Positions 1 to 8,881 of a DNA stretch of 64,000 bases are shown here, one piece after another (the stretch's first letter is position 1; the number at the start of each line of letters is the position of its first letter). Both the position numbers and the translations under genes were made by a program. Source of the stretch: Rhizosphaericola mali (GTDB taxonomy: Bacteria; Bacteroidota; Bacteroidia; Chitinophagales; Chitinophagaceae); the NCBI RefSeq assembly GCF_004337365.2, contig NZ_CP044016.1:3038001-3102000 (forward strand), read 5' to 3'. The notes below the pieces were generated by a model. That model did no database searches and had not been told where the DNA came from. It saw only the letters and a program-made list of their open reading frames with translations.

Positions 1-696
1 TTAACTGGGATCAATTTAGGAGATTTTGGAAAAGGTCCAGATGGTAACAAAAAGACTGAAGAGTCTTTTTTGGATTTAATAAAAGCGATTGACCAACAAG
101 ATGCAATTCATAGATTTAGAATTTCGTCTATTGAACCCAATTTATTGACAGACGAGATCATTTATTTTGTCGCCAATAGCAAAAATTTCATGCCGCATTT
201 TCATATTCCATTACAAAGTGGTAGCAATGAGATTTTGGGTAATATGCGACGCCGATACAAAAAAGAATTGTATCAAGAACGTGTGGAACATATTAAAAAG
301 GTCATGCCAGATTGTGCGATTGGTGTAGATGTAATTGTTGGTTTTCCGGGAGAAAGTGAAGCGCATTTTCAAGAGACTCATGATTTTTTACATGATTTAG
401 ATGTTTCCTATTTTCATGTATTTACGTATTCGGAAAGAGCTCGTACCAAAGCATTGGAAATTGAGCCGATCGTACCGATGCATGTAAGACATGAACGAAA
501 CAAAGTTTTACGCAATCTTTCTTACAAAAAGATGCAGTACTTCACAGAATCTCATAGAGAGGAAGTAAGAAAAGTGCTCTTCGAAGAGCAAAATAAAAAC
601 GGAATGATGGAAGGTTATACGGATAATTATATTAGGGTAACAGCACCGTATAAAGAAGATTGGGCAAACAATATTGTTGACTGGAATTTGAGATAA
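1..696 (+). CDS. mtaB: MtaB-like tRNA methylthiotransferase, C-terminal part (5' end outside window)
   Basis: The reading frame is open from base 1, so the start lies outside the window; 231 residues are visible. Seen: LTGINLGDFGKG at the left edge, the radical-SAM barrel segments RISSIEPN and HFHIPLQSGS, then MRRRY and DVIVGFPGE, all typical of the MiaB/MtaB/RimO group. The C-terminal end carries a TRAM-like tail. Known for the family: a radical-SAM enzyme with a [4Fe-4S] cluster bound by an N-terminal CxxxCxxC motif, which is not in the window, that adds a methylthio group to N6-threonylcarbamoyladenosine 37 of tRNA. MtaB is preferred over MiaB because of the LTGVNLGDYG-like stretch; RimO is less likely. 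Confidence 0.85.
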   Translation, partial: LTGINLGDFGKGPDGNKKTEESFLDLIKAIDQQDAIHRFRISSIEPNLLTDEIIYFVANSKNFMPHFHIPLQSGSNEILGNMRRRYKKELYQERVEHIKKVMPDCAIGVDVIVGFPGESEAHFQETHDFLHDLDVSYFHVFTYSERARTKALEIEPIVPMHVRHERNKVLRNLSYKKMQYFTESHREEVRKVLFEEQNKNGMMEGYTDNYIRVTAPYKEDWANNIVDWNLR

Positions 697-734
697 ATTT
701 ACCTAATAAATTTTTATTCTTTATTTCTAACAAT

Positions 735-742
735 TATATTTG
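735..742 (+). promoter_or_regulatory. -7 promoter element for the 90-aa protein gene
   Basis: TATATTTG fits the Bacteroidota -7 consensus TAnnTTTG exactly. It lies 66 bases before the start at 809. A small hairpin with a GTAA loop (760-773) would lie in the leader. No convincing -33 TTTG was found, so the call rests on the -7 box. Confidence 0.4.
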
Positions 743-795
743 TTTAAGAGGTTTTCATCGTTTCGTAAGAAACACACATTTAGTTATTTGATAAA

Positions 796-803
796 AAGGA
801 GGT
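796..803 (+). promoter_or_regulatory. Unusually strong Shine-Dalgarno sequence
   Basis: AAGGAGGT ends six bases before the ATG at 809 and is fully complementary to the 3' end of bacterial 16S rRNA. Most genes in this window have only A-rich leaders, as is usual for Bacteroidota, so this site stands out and fixes the start. Confidence 0.7.
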
Positions 804-808
804 TATAG

Positions 809-1081
809 ATGTACAGTTATTCGTTATTGGAACCGGATTGTTATTACATCGTGCAATTAGTAGAGGACGCACCTCTTACACTCATTCAAGTCAAAGTCGT
901 ATCAGATTATGCTATGTATGTCGTACGTTATGAAAATGAAATGAGTATGCAATGGGTAAAAAAGACAGACAAAATTTTTGACATTGTAGAATTATTAAGC
1001 GACGAAGCCGCACAAAAATGGTTAAATGTCTACACCAACAATGAGGAATCATTTTACGGTGGATCAAGTGATGAATTATAA
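809..1081 (+). CDS. Small conserved acidic protein of unknown function, 90 aa
   Basis: I do not recognise a characterised family. The 90-residue product has no signal peptide or membrane segment, is acidic, and is rich in short beta-strand-like stretches in its first two thirds (CYYIVQLVEDAPLTLIQVKVV). This is followed by a helical part and a Gly/Ser/acidic tail. It is probably a small cytosolic domain. A strong Shine-Dalgarno precedes the ATG and a good intrinsic terminator follows the stop, so it appears to be a well-translated single-gene unit. It lies between the tRNA-modification gene and rimM, which hints at translation-related work but does not prove it. Confidence 0.7.
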   Translation: MYSYSLLEPDCYYIVQLVEDAPLTLIQVKVVSDYAMYVVRYENEMSMQWVKKTDKIFDIVELLSDEAAQKWLNVYTNNEESFYGGSSDEL

Positions 1082-1094
1082 AATTTTTAAAACT

Positions 1095-1120
1095 AAGCTC
1101 TGGTTTTCCAGAGCTTTTTT
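1095..1120 (+). terminator. Intrinsic terminator after the 90-aa gene
   Basis: The stem AGCTCTGG/CCAGAGCT with a TTTT loop is followed by a run of T. It begins 14 bases after the stop codon at 1079-1081. Confidence 0.85.
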
Positions 1121-1154
1121 AGCTAAAAGCAATCTACTTTCTCAAAAATAAAAA

Positions 1155-1673
1155 ATGGATTATATAGAAATTGGAAAAATCGTAGGAACACATGGTATCA
1201 ACGGCGAGGTTGTACTTGCGCACGCACTTTCCAAAAAATTGAATTTTAAAAATATACAAGCTTTGTTTATTGAAAATATGAATAAACAAAAAATACCTTG
1301 GTTTGTACTCCAATCCAATCCTAAAAACACAGAAGAAACCATTCTTAAATTTGAAGAGATAGAGACAAAAGAAGCCGCAACTCCTTTACTTAAAAAGAAA
1401 GTGTGGCTAACTCAAGTTGATTTCGAAAAATTAGCAGGCAAAAACAACCCAATTAGCTTGATTGGCTATCAACTTTGGGATAATAAAACCTCACTGGCAC
1501 CAATCGAAGAAATCATCGACCAACCGCATCAAGTATTGGCTCGGATAACCTTAGAGGGTAAAGAAGTACTGATTCCTTTACACAAGGAAACAATTATACA
1601 AGTTGACCATCAGAAAAAAGAAATCATCACGAATCTTCCTGATGGGCTTTTGGAGGTGTATTTAGCTAATTAA
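1155..1673 (+). CDS. rimM: Ribosome maturation factor RimM
   Basis: 172 residues, a normal length. The N-terminal RimM domain opens with IEIGKIVGTHGINGEV, the family signature, and the C-terminal PRC-barrel ends in the conserved LPDGLLEVYL. RimM binds ribosomal protein S19 and helps 30S head maturation and 16S processing in the cytosol. The usual neighbours rpsP, trmD and rplS are absent here: it is a stand-alone gene following a terminator. Its last eight bases overlap the convergent gene that ends at 1666. The ATG has only an A-rich leader (aaaaataaaaa). Confidence 0.93.
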   Translation: MDYIEIGKIVGTHGINGEVVLAHALSKKLNFKNIQALFIENMNKQKIPWFVLQSNPKNTEETILKFEEIETKEAATPLLKKKVWLTQVDFEKLAGKNNPISLIGYQLWDNKTSLAPIEEIIDQPHQVLARITLEGKEVLIPLHKETIIQVDHQKKEIITNLPDGLLEVYLAN

Positions 1674-2139
1674 CCATTTTATCGGCACAGGAGCTACTTG
1701 CAAATGCATCTGGTTTGGCCTTAAATACGAATCCCATTCCCAAAATATAGCTCATTGCATCTTTCAATGCACTGTTACTTTTAAATTGGGGATTGGTATT
1801 AATATCCATATGCACTTCCATATCTACATTGTACTGGATAAATAGATCACATAGTTGGTAAGCGACCTCAATACTCATGGTCACTTCAGCCAACATTCGC
1901 TCCTTAATGTGAAATTTTTTTTGCGTTTTTTCTGTGTGGATGAACATAAACCCACCGTTATGTTCTCTTAGAAATACTATTACAGTGGCAAACTCTGTAG
2001 TAAGTCCTTTAACTTGACTGTCGGTACCGATACATACTTTTAAATGATTCCCTTTTTCCTGTTCCTTGATCAAAGTATGTTCAACAGCATTGACAATCGG
2101 CAATTGAATGCTCTCGCCATTAAATCTCTTCCAATTCAT
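1666..2139 (-). CDS. YkuK-like ribonuclease H-fold protein
   Basis: 157 residues. Seen: KVCIGTDSQVKG near residue 34, an acidic residue at the end of the first strand of an RNase H-like fold, and later MEVHMDINTNPQFKSN. These match the DUF458/YkuK family, which is common in Firmicutes and Bacteroidota. The family is predicted to have an RNase H-like fold; as far as I know its substrate is not established. It is cytosolic, without signal or membrane segment. It lies downstream of the ROK regulator on the same strand with a 68-base gap, and its 3' end overlaps rimM convergently by eight bases. Confidence 0.75.
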   Translation of the reverse strand: MNWKRFNGESIQLPIVNAVEHTLIKEQEKGNHLKVCIGTDSQVKGLTTEFATVIVFLREHNGGFMFIHTEKTQKKFHIKERMLAEVTMSIEVAYQLCDLFIQYNVDMEVHMDINTNPQFKSNSALKDAMSYILGMGFVFKAKPDAFASSSCADKMVN

Positions 2140-2207
2140 ATCAAAAGGTTTCTTGAAGTTAAGTATTCTTTGATAGAATGATGAAAGAAATCAATATTAA
2201 TTTTTTA

Positions 2208-3404
2208 TTAAAACAAATTTTCACTCATATGATCAACCACAAGGCAAGCCGCACCTATCAACTCTGCATTTTGTTTTAACTGAGAAATTTCTAATGTAAT
2301 GTTAGAGGCTAATCTATTAATACAGTGTTCATTTATTGCCTGTTGAATTGGCGGTAATAAAATATTCCCTAGTAAAGCACCTTTTCCACTAATTATAATC
2401 TTTTTAGGATTAAATATATGAATTAAAATAGCAATTCCACGCCCGATATTGTAGGCAGCTTCGGACAATACTTCCAAAGATAATAAATCACCACTTTCTA
2501 CGGCTCGAAAAAATGCTGCTAGATTAGCAGTATTCTCATTTTCTCTTAGTTTCTTAGCAAGAAGACTAGGACGTCCCTCATCAATGAAAGACATCAATTT
2601 TTCCAAAATAAATGAGAAAGACGTCTCGGTTTCCAAGCACCCAATTTTGCCACAACTACATATCTTATTATTGTTAAATAAAGGAATATGACTAAACTCA
2701 CCGGCAAAACCATCTTCACCTCGATATAATTCTCCATTTGAGATTATTCCTAATCCAATACCCCATCCAAAATTTACCACCATTGCATTCTTCGTATCTT
2801 TCGCCAATCCAAATTTCTTTTCAGCAAGAGCAATAATACTAGAGTCATTGTCTATAAATACAGGAATGTTTAAATTATCTTGAATATAGTTTCTTAATGT
2901 ATCTTTTTTAGGTAACTCATTTACAAAAGAATAGTTTATCCCGTTTTTGCTATCTACGAAACCAGGCATAGCGACACCAATCCCTAAAATTCTTTTTTCT
3001 TTAAAATTAGACGAGGAAATAATTTTTTCAAGGTTTAATAATAAAATTTCATGCAAATTTCTACAAGTATTCAAACTTATATTAATCGTTTCAATAGGCA
3101 AAATTACATTATTGGCCAAGTCTAAAAGACCAAATTGTGCAGAAAATTGATCCATGGAAACAGTTACTATATAGTAAGCCTCGGAATTTAAACTATAAAC
3201 AATAGGCTTCCGACCACCACTAGACTCTGCTAAACCAGCTTCAACTATCAAACCAATATTGACCAGTTTACTAATAACAGAATTAGTTAGAGTTAGACTT
3301 TTTCCTATTTTTTTTGACAAATCAAATCCAGATAAATATCGATGTTCATATAGTAAGTTAAATATAGTTTTTAAATACAACTTTTGTTTTAAAGCATTAT
3401 CCAT
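2208..3404 (-). CDS. ROK-family transcriptional repressor (NagC/Mlc type)
   Basis: 398 residues. Residues 10-70 form a winged helix-turn-helix (LSKKIGKSLTLTNSVISKL), followed by a two-lobed ROK sugar-binding domain with IDNDSS (residues 184-189), GWGIGLG and GEFSH. The zinc site CSCGKIGC is complete (Cys249, Cys251, Cys256, with His239). ROK regulators of this build repress sugar-uptake genes and let go on binding a sugar or sugar phosphate. Just upstream on the same strand, beyond a terminator, lies a SusC/SusD pair, which makes that locus or the fucosidase a likely target (inference). It has an N-terminal DNA-binding domain, so it is not a plain sugar kinase. Confidence 0.85.
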   Translation of the reverse strand: MDNALKQKLYLKTIFNLLYEHRYLSGFDLSKKIGKSLTLTNSVISKLVNIGLIVEAGLAESSGGRKPIVYSLNSEAYYIVTVSMDQFSAQFGLLDLANNVILPIETINISLNTCRNLHEILLLNLEKIISSSNFKEKRILGIGVAMPGFVDSKNGINYSFVNELPKKDTLRNYIQDNLNIPVFIDNDSSIIALAEKKFGLAKDTKNAMVVNFGWGIGLGIISNGELYRGEDGFAGEFSHIPLFNNNKICSCGKIGCLETETSFSFILEKLMSFIDEGRPSLLAKKLRENENTANLAAFFRAVESGDLLSLEVLSEAAYNIGRGIAILIHIFNPKKIIISGKGALLGNILLPPIQQAINEHCINRLASNITLEISQLKQNAELIGAACLVVDHMSENLF

Positions 3405-3449
3405 ATCGTTTGTATCAGAGCCAATAAAATTAAGATAATCAACGAAATA

Positions 3450-3480
3450 AAAATGGCAATTTAAAAATAATTGCCATTTT
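3450..3480 (-). terminator. Intrinsic terminator after the first susC/susD pair
   Basis: An 11-bp stem, AAAATGGCAAT/ATTGCCATTTT, with a nine-base loop is followed on the minus strand by T-rich sequence. It sits between the susD stop (3498) and the ROK gene start (3404), separating the two units. Confidence 0.75.
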
Positions 3481-3497
3481 CTATTGAAAATAAAACG

Positions 3498-5102
3498 CTA
3501 TGGTTGTATCCATAATTTAGTGGTTGCCAGATTAATACCTCCACTTGCAGCCTTCCAATTTATGCTATTGTAACTAAGTTCATCGTCAGGATATAAGAAT
3601 TTATAAAATTTACCAAAATTATTATCGTAATACTGAGAATTATCCCCAGACATAGGCGTCAATCCACCGGTTCGTTTCAACAAGGTCCAAGCATCAAATG
3701 GTTGACGATATTGATCTATCCATAGTTGTGCATATATTTGTTTTAACGCACTTGTAGCATCACTGGTATTATAGGAAGTTTTTGAATTTGCTGTGATAGC
3801 GGCGATTTCTGTTGCAGTTGCAGTTGCAGAAGTTGGTTTATTAACAACCCAAACAGATGAATTAAACGCAATACCTTTCCACATATTCAATGACGCTGCT
3901 ATACCTGAGTCATAAGCGGCTTTCGCTAATGTACTATTTGCAGTCACTCCTATACCTCTATTATAAGCCTCAGCTTTCAAGAAATAGACTTGTGCAGAAG
4001 TTAACATCAATTCCGGAATTGATGTTAAATCTTGTTCAAAATATAAATTAACAGGAGAATAATGCATTCCAGAACGCAAGGTATCCCAATTTGTAAATCT
4101 CAATGTATTATAAGGACTACCTCCTTCTGATGTTGTACTACTGGTTGGATTTTGAGGATATGGCACCCAATTATCATCACCATTTGGTTCATAAAATATT
4201 TTTGCTCTAATATCAAATATTCCATTTCCATCTATATCATCAGAGGACGACATCCAGTTCCACATGGTACTCCCCATTCTTAAATAACAATTAGCAGAGA
4301 ATGACCATTGTCGCCATTGAAACTGTAGATTAGTAATATTGGATGGCCAAAGTCCAATATCTTCACCTTCTTGTAAAAGAGGATTATTTAATGCTTTAGA
4401 AATCTGTGTAGTGGCCAAACTTGAGTTTTTTGAAGCTAGTGTGACTGCTACATACAATCTTAAACTATTAGCAAATTTCTTCCATGTAGTAACATCATTC
4501 TTCAAAAATGTTTCATATGAACCCACAGAATATTGATTAGAACTTGAAGAAAAATGATCTACCGCCCAATCTAGATCTGTTAAAATAGCACTATAGATAT
4601 CACTTTGAGTATCATAAGTAGCTTTATAGTAATTAGAACCTAACAATGGTGCATAGCCTGAATTAGAATATGGCATATCTCCATAATAATTAGTCATCTT
4701 AAAGGCCTTGTAAGATATTATAGTTTTAAGCATTGCACTAAGATTATCCATAGTAGTTGTATCAGCAGTTGAACTTATACGACTTTGTAGTAGCCTATAA
4801 TTTGCCATTGTAGAATAAAAGTTACTCCAGACTTCTGCTTTTGCATTATCATAAGGATAGGCTCCAGCTGTAACTATTGCTTGTTGTGTAATTGGATACA
4901 TCCAGGAATTCATAAATGAATACTCACCAGATTGAATTGGTAAAGAACTAATTATAAGATTAAATAATTCTGGAGTTGTTGCTTCTGTTGTTTCTGTATG
5001 TGGTGTATTTATTTCTTCAAAATTTTTCTTACAAGATGTCGTTAAAATAATAGTGCAAATACCAAATAAAATCAATATTTCATATTTAATTAAATTTCTC
5101 AT
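3498..5102 (-). CDS. SusD-like outer-membrane nutrient-binding lipoprotein (SusD-like_2 type)
   Basis: 534 residues with a lipoprotein signal ending in LTTSC (lipid-anchored Cys24). After the Cys come KKNFEEINTPHTETTEATTPELF and a long Trp/Tyr-rich helical body. The family, SusD/RagB subfamily SusD-like_2, forms the lid over the SusC channel and binds glycans or peptides at the cell surface. It is the second gene after the SusC at 5120-8590, 17 bases away, so they are cotranscribed. The substrate cannot be read from the sequence. Repeated Thr/Ala/Ser stretches near residue 420 look like a flexible loop. Confidence 0.88.
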   Translation of the reverse strand: MRNLIKYEILILFGICTIILTTSCKKNFEEINTPHTETTEATTPELFNLIISSLPIQSGEYSFMNSWMYPITQQAIVTAGAYPYDNAKAEVWSNFYSTMANYRLLQSRISSTADTTTMDNLSAMLKTIISYKAFKMTNYYGDMPYSNSGYAPLLGSNYYKATYDTQSDIYSAILTDLDWAVDHFSSSSNQYSVGSYETFLKNDVTTWKKFANSLRLYVAVTLASKNSSLATTQISKALNNPLLQEGEDIGLWPSNITNLQFQWRQWSFSANCYLRMGSTMWNWMSSSDDIDGNGIFDIRAKIFYEPNGDDNWVPYPQNPTSSTTSEGGSPYNTLRFTNWDTLRSGMHYSPVNLYFEQDLTSIPELMLTSAQVYFLKAEAYNRGIGVTANSTLAKAAYDSGIAASLNMWKGIAFNSSVWVVNKPTSATATATEIAAITANSKTSYNTSDATSALKQIYAQLWIDQYRQPFDAWTLLKRTGGLTPMSGDNSQYYDNNFGKFYKFLYPDDELSYNSINWKAASGGINLATTKLWIQP

Positions 5103-5119
5103 ATCTAATGTTTTAATAA

Positions 5120-8100
5120 TTAGAATTTAACTTTTACTGAAAAGCCTAGTTCTCTAGTCCCTGGAAATTGAGACCATTGTATACCTTGGGCGTTTCCGAT
5201 ACCGTTAATTGCTTCTGGATTAAGATGATCTGGTAAAGTTGTGAAAATGTAAAAGAGATTGCGCCCGATTAAAGACAAGTCTAACGCTTGAATAAATTTG
5301 GCTTTCCTCACTATTTCGCTAGGAACAGAATAAGTCAAATTAACTTCTCTAAGTTTCCCCCAACTATTCGTAAATATTGCATTACTTCTTGGCATCTTAA
5401 CATTTGACCACGCTGCATATTGACCTGCATATTTATACATATAATGTACTACATCTGTGTTGGCAGTACCATCTGCATAAACACCGTCTAAAATCACTCC
5501 TGCATTAGCAGTAGTTCCATCTGGAAAAGTATAAGGCAAACCTCCTCCATCTCTTTCTTTTAAAGTTTCCGGTGCCAAACCTTCTCCCATTGCAGCTGAA
5601 TAGTCTGCAGAATATATCTGACCTCCAACTTTAAAATCAGTTAATACATATAAACTCCAATTTTTATATCTAAAATTATTACTTATGCCACCTGTCAACT
5701 TTGGAGTAGCATTACCAATTACCACAGGATCTTCTGTAGTTACATACTGAGTACCTACAACCTTAGTTGCGTCATTTTTATCTAGTACTTTTTGTACAAC
5801 TTTTTTCCCATTAATGTATGTATAATCGTAGCCATAAATGGAACCATAATTATCCCCTGCTTTTACATACATCTGCACTCCATTTGTTCCCCACAAATCT
5901 TGCAATGGATATCTATCTATACCATCAGCTAAAGAAAGAACCTTATTTTGATTATGCGCACCATTTATTGTTATATCCCAGGAGAATTTTTGGCTTTTAA
6001 TAGCAGAAGCTCTTACTATAAACTCAAAACCTTTATTTGAAAGATCTCCAGTGTTAAAAGTTACACTACTAGCGCCACTTGAAGTAGCTACACTACTAGC
6101 CAATATTTGATTTTTAGACCTAGTTTGATAATAGGTCAATTCAAAATTTATTCTATTATTAAATAACCCAGCTTCTAGCCCAAATTCATAAGAACGATTA
6201 CTTTGTGGGACCAAGAATCCACCTGGTGGCAATACAGACTTATATCCTCTTACGGGTACTCCTCCAAAAGAAGATGGTGTATTTCCATTTAGATAATTTG
6301 ATATAACACTAGATGAATATGTATATATGGCTTGGTAAGGTAATGCACCATTTGCACTTTTAGCAAATGAAGTTTTCAATTTACCATAACTTAACCAACT
6401 AAGGTTTTTAAATGCAGAAATTGCATCTGTAAAAACAAAACTCAAACTCGCCGCAGGGTAAAAATAAGAGGAAGTTTTTTCTGGCAAAGTAGAAGACCAG
6501 TCATTCCTACCAGATACTTGCAAGAACAAATAATTATCATAGCTTACATCCAATATACCATATAAAGAATTTAGATTATAGTCATTCCATTGTTCTACTG
6601 GTGCTTGAATTCCATTTGCATTTGTAGTATTTGCTAAGTAATATTTATAAGGAGTAGTCCAAGGATAAGTACTAGATTGACCATAGGTCGCACCATTTTC
6701 ACCACTATTCCAAGCAGAATTGTCATAATAACGACTTTTCAAAGATGAAGTACCAACCATAAAACTTCCGCTAAATTTTGAATTGAAAATATTGCTTTTG
6801 TGGGCGGTAGCAAAAGATTCTAAATTAACATCTTGATTTTTAGTGTATTCAATACCATATTGCCCCTGAACACCTTGTGCATCAATGGGAGAGTATTTAC
6901 TTTCAATGTTAGCAACGGCATAATTAATAGATGAACGCCCTGCAATATTTAACCAAGGAGCCACATCTGCAGACAATTTTACAGAGCCCAAAAATTGGTT
7001 GCGATACAATCTTTGATTTTGTTCAAATAAATGCCAAAATAAATTTTGATTATAATTATTCTGATATGGATAATATCCAAATGGGCTATCTCCTATAAAA
7101 TCCTTTTTACTACCATCTGCATTTTTATATTCAGAAAATTCTAATGGTTTATAATCTCTAGGCATTGAATAAATCATAAAATTAGTCCAACCAGCATCCC
7201 CAGCTATATCAGGAACATTTAATCTAAAATAATTGTTATAACTGGCGGTTATGTCTGCTTTTAAAATCTTTGTAACGTTTAAGCTCGATCCGAGATTAAA
7301 ACTATTTTGATGATAATTGCTATTTTTTATAATTGCGGTATTATCGAGTCTAGTATATGCAAATCTGAGACTACCAAAATCCCCTGATTTATTGATAGAC
7401 ACATTATGTGTTGTCGTATTTCCTGTACGGAAAAATGCCTTTCTATTATCTGGCTGCGGATCCCATTTACGCTTAACGCCATCCCACCATACTATTTCTG
7501 TTCCATCTAATTTATGCCCCCAACTTACAGCAGGACCATACCAACTAAAAATATCCCATGAAGAATATCCACAAGGAATATTGCCAGCAATTTCATAAGC
7601 ATCTCCAGCTGGCGTACCATCCCAAGGATAAGTCCCAGGATATCGCAATTGACCATCAGATGTAGTTCCAAATTGAGGTGTTGCTGACCATAAAGCATTT
7701 GCGGCTCCATATCCATAGGAATTCTGGACATCTTGATATCTATAAGGATTGGAAAATAACATAGATATATTATAATCAACACCAAGCCCAGGTCGATTTG
7801 CACCTTTTTTAGTTGTTATCAAAAGTACCCCATTCGCACCTCGAGCGCCATATAAGGCTGCAGCATTTGCACCTTTTAATACTGTAATATCCTGAACATC
7901 ATCACTATTCAAAAAATTTAAATAAGAGCCCCAATCTTTAGGAGAAACAACACTAGTATTATCTGTACCATTCGCGTTTCTTGTAGATTGTTGTTGACCT
8001 CCAATAGCATCATTTGTAACCTGAATACCATCAATAACAATAAGAGGTTGGTTGCTGCCTGTAATCATACTATTACCCCTAATTACAATTCTTTGAGAAT

Positions 8101-8590
8101 TTCCTTGAACGCCATTGGAGGTGGAGATATTTAACCCTGCAGCTTTTCCCATCAAACCTGTTGCTATGTCTGGTGCCGAAGCTTTTGTTATATCAGATCC
8201 ATTCACTTTTTGCGCAGAATAGCCAATAGATCTCGATTCTCTCTTGATACCCAGTGCAGTTACAATCACTTCATTTCCATCTTTATTTGTGGAATGTAAA
8301 GTTATATAAACAGTATCTCCAGTACTTACTTGTTTTTCTTCAGTACCATAACCGACATGAACAAATTGGAGTAACATTGTTGCGGAACTTAAGGGTACGA
8401 GAAATCTACCCTCCTCATCGGTTTCTCCAAGATTTCGTCCATTCTTGACAATTACATTCACATTACTTATTGGCACACCAGATTCGTCTTTTACAAACCC
8501 ATTAATAGTAAGACTCTGTGAAAAGCCTTCCTTATGGATACATACAAATAGAACAAAACCTGCAATGAACCTAATTAATCTTACATTCAT
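5120..8590 (-). CDS. SusC/RagA-family TonB-linked outer-membrane transporter
   Basis: 1156 residues. In order: signal peptide ending near residue 25 (EGFSQS), a carboxypeptidase-D regulatory-like domain (INGFVKDESGVPISNVNV), a TonB-box region around VIVTALGIKRE, a plug domain (IVIRGNSMITGSNQPLIVIDG and ANGVLLITTKKG), and a 22-strand barrel closing with LGFSVKVKF. It imports oligosaccharides or peptides captured by its SusD partner, using TonB energy. It is the first gene of a susC-susD unit; the upstream 291-base gap holds the terminator of the next unit. No enzyme gene follows it directly, so the substrate is open; the GH29 gene lies 5.4 kb upstream. Confidence 0.92.
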   Translation of the reverse strand: MNVRLIRFIAGFVLFVCIHKEGFSQSLTINGFVKDESGVPISNVNVIVKNGRNLGETDEEGRFLVPLSSATMLLQFVHVGYGTEEKQVSTGDTVYITLHSTNKDGNEVIVTALGIKRESRSIGYSAQKVNGSDITKASAPDIATGLMGKAAGLNISTSNGVQGNSQRIVIRGNSMITGSNQPLIVIDGIQVTNDAIGGQQQSTRNANGTDNTSVVSPKDWGSYLNFLNSDDVQDITVLKGANAAALYGARGANGVLLITTKKGANRPGLGVDYNISMLFSNPYRYQDVQNSYGYGAANALWSATPQFGTTSDGQLRYPGTYPWDGTPAGDAYEIAGNIPCGYSSWDIFSWYGPAVSWGHKLDGTEIVWWDGVKRKWDPQPDNRKAFFRTGNTTTHNVSINKSGDFGSLRFAYTRLDNTAIIKNSNYHQNSFNLGSSLNVTKILKADITASYNNYFRLNVPDIAGDAGWTNFMIYSMPRDYKPLEFSEYKNADGSKKDFIGDSPFGYYPYQNNYNQNLFWHLFEQNQRLYRNQFLGSVKLSADVAPWLNIAGRSSINYAVANIESKYSPIDAQGVQGQYGIEYTKNQDVNLESFATAHKSNIFNSKFSGSFMVGTSSLKSRYYDNSAWNSGENGATYGQSSTYPWTTPYKYYLANTTNANGIQAPVEQWNDYNLNSLYGILDVSYDNYLFLQVSGRNDWSSTLPEKTSSYFYPAASLSFVFTDAISAFKNLSWLSYGKLKTSFAKSANGALPYQAIYTYSSSVISNYLNGNTPSSFGGVPVRGYKSVLPPGGFLVPQSNRSYEFGLEAGLFNNRINFELTYYQTRSKNQILASSVATSSGASSVTFNTGDLSNKGFEFIVRASAIKSQKFSWDITINGAHNQNKVLSLADGIDRYPLQDLWGTNGVQMYVKAGDNYGSIYGYDYTYINGKKVVQKVLDKNDATKVVGTQYVTTEDPVVIGNATPKLTGGISNNFRYKNWSLYVLTDFKVGGQIYSADYSAAMGEGLAPETLKERDGGGLPYTFPDGTTANAGVILDGVYADGTANTDVVHYMYKYAGQYAAWSNVKMPRSNAIFTNSWGKLREVNLTYSVPSEIVRKAKFIQALDLSLIGRNLFYIFTTLPDHLNPEAINGIGNAQGIQWSQFPGTRELGFSVKVKF

Positions 8591-8815
8591 AAAGCACGTT
8601 GTTTGGTTAAAAAAATTATGGCAATCAGGATTTAGTCAATTCCTAATAATATACTAAATTAATAAATCTTTTAACATAAAAAACAAAAGTTCATATTTTT
8701 TTTATTTTTACATAATAACTATATAAATTTTTGCATATTAAAATATAAGATAAATATTAATGATTCCATAAATAACACTTTTTCTAATCAATCATTTGGG
8801 ATGATATACATAAAA

Positions 8816-8849
8816 AAACAAGTCATAACTAATTAGTTATGACTTGTTT
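8816..8849 (-). terminator. Strong intrinsic terminator after the second susC/susD pair
   Basis: A perfect 34-base palindrome (17-bp arms, AAACAAGTCATAACTAA and its complement) is followed on the minus strand by seven T. It lies 33 bases past the susD stop at 8882. The rest of the 8591-8881 gap is AT-rich and should carry the promoter of the first susC, but I found no exact -7 box there. Confidence 0.85.
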
Positions 8850-8881
8850 CTCTTTAAGGAAAATAAACTCTATATCTAATA

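Noticed and set aside
8591-8881. Invertible promoter region for the first susC
   Set aside because: Phase-variable susC promoters in this phylum are flanked by inverted repeats and linked to recombinases. The only strong palindrome here is a terminator with a T run, and no recombinase gene is present.
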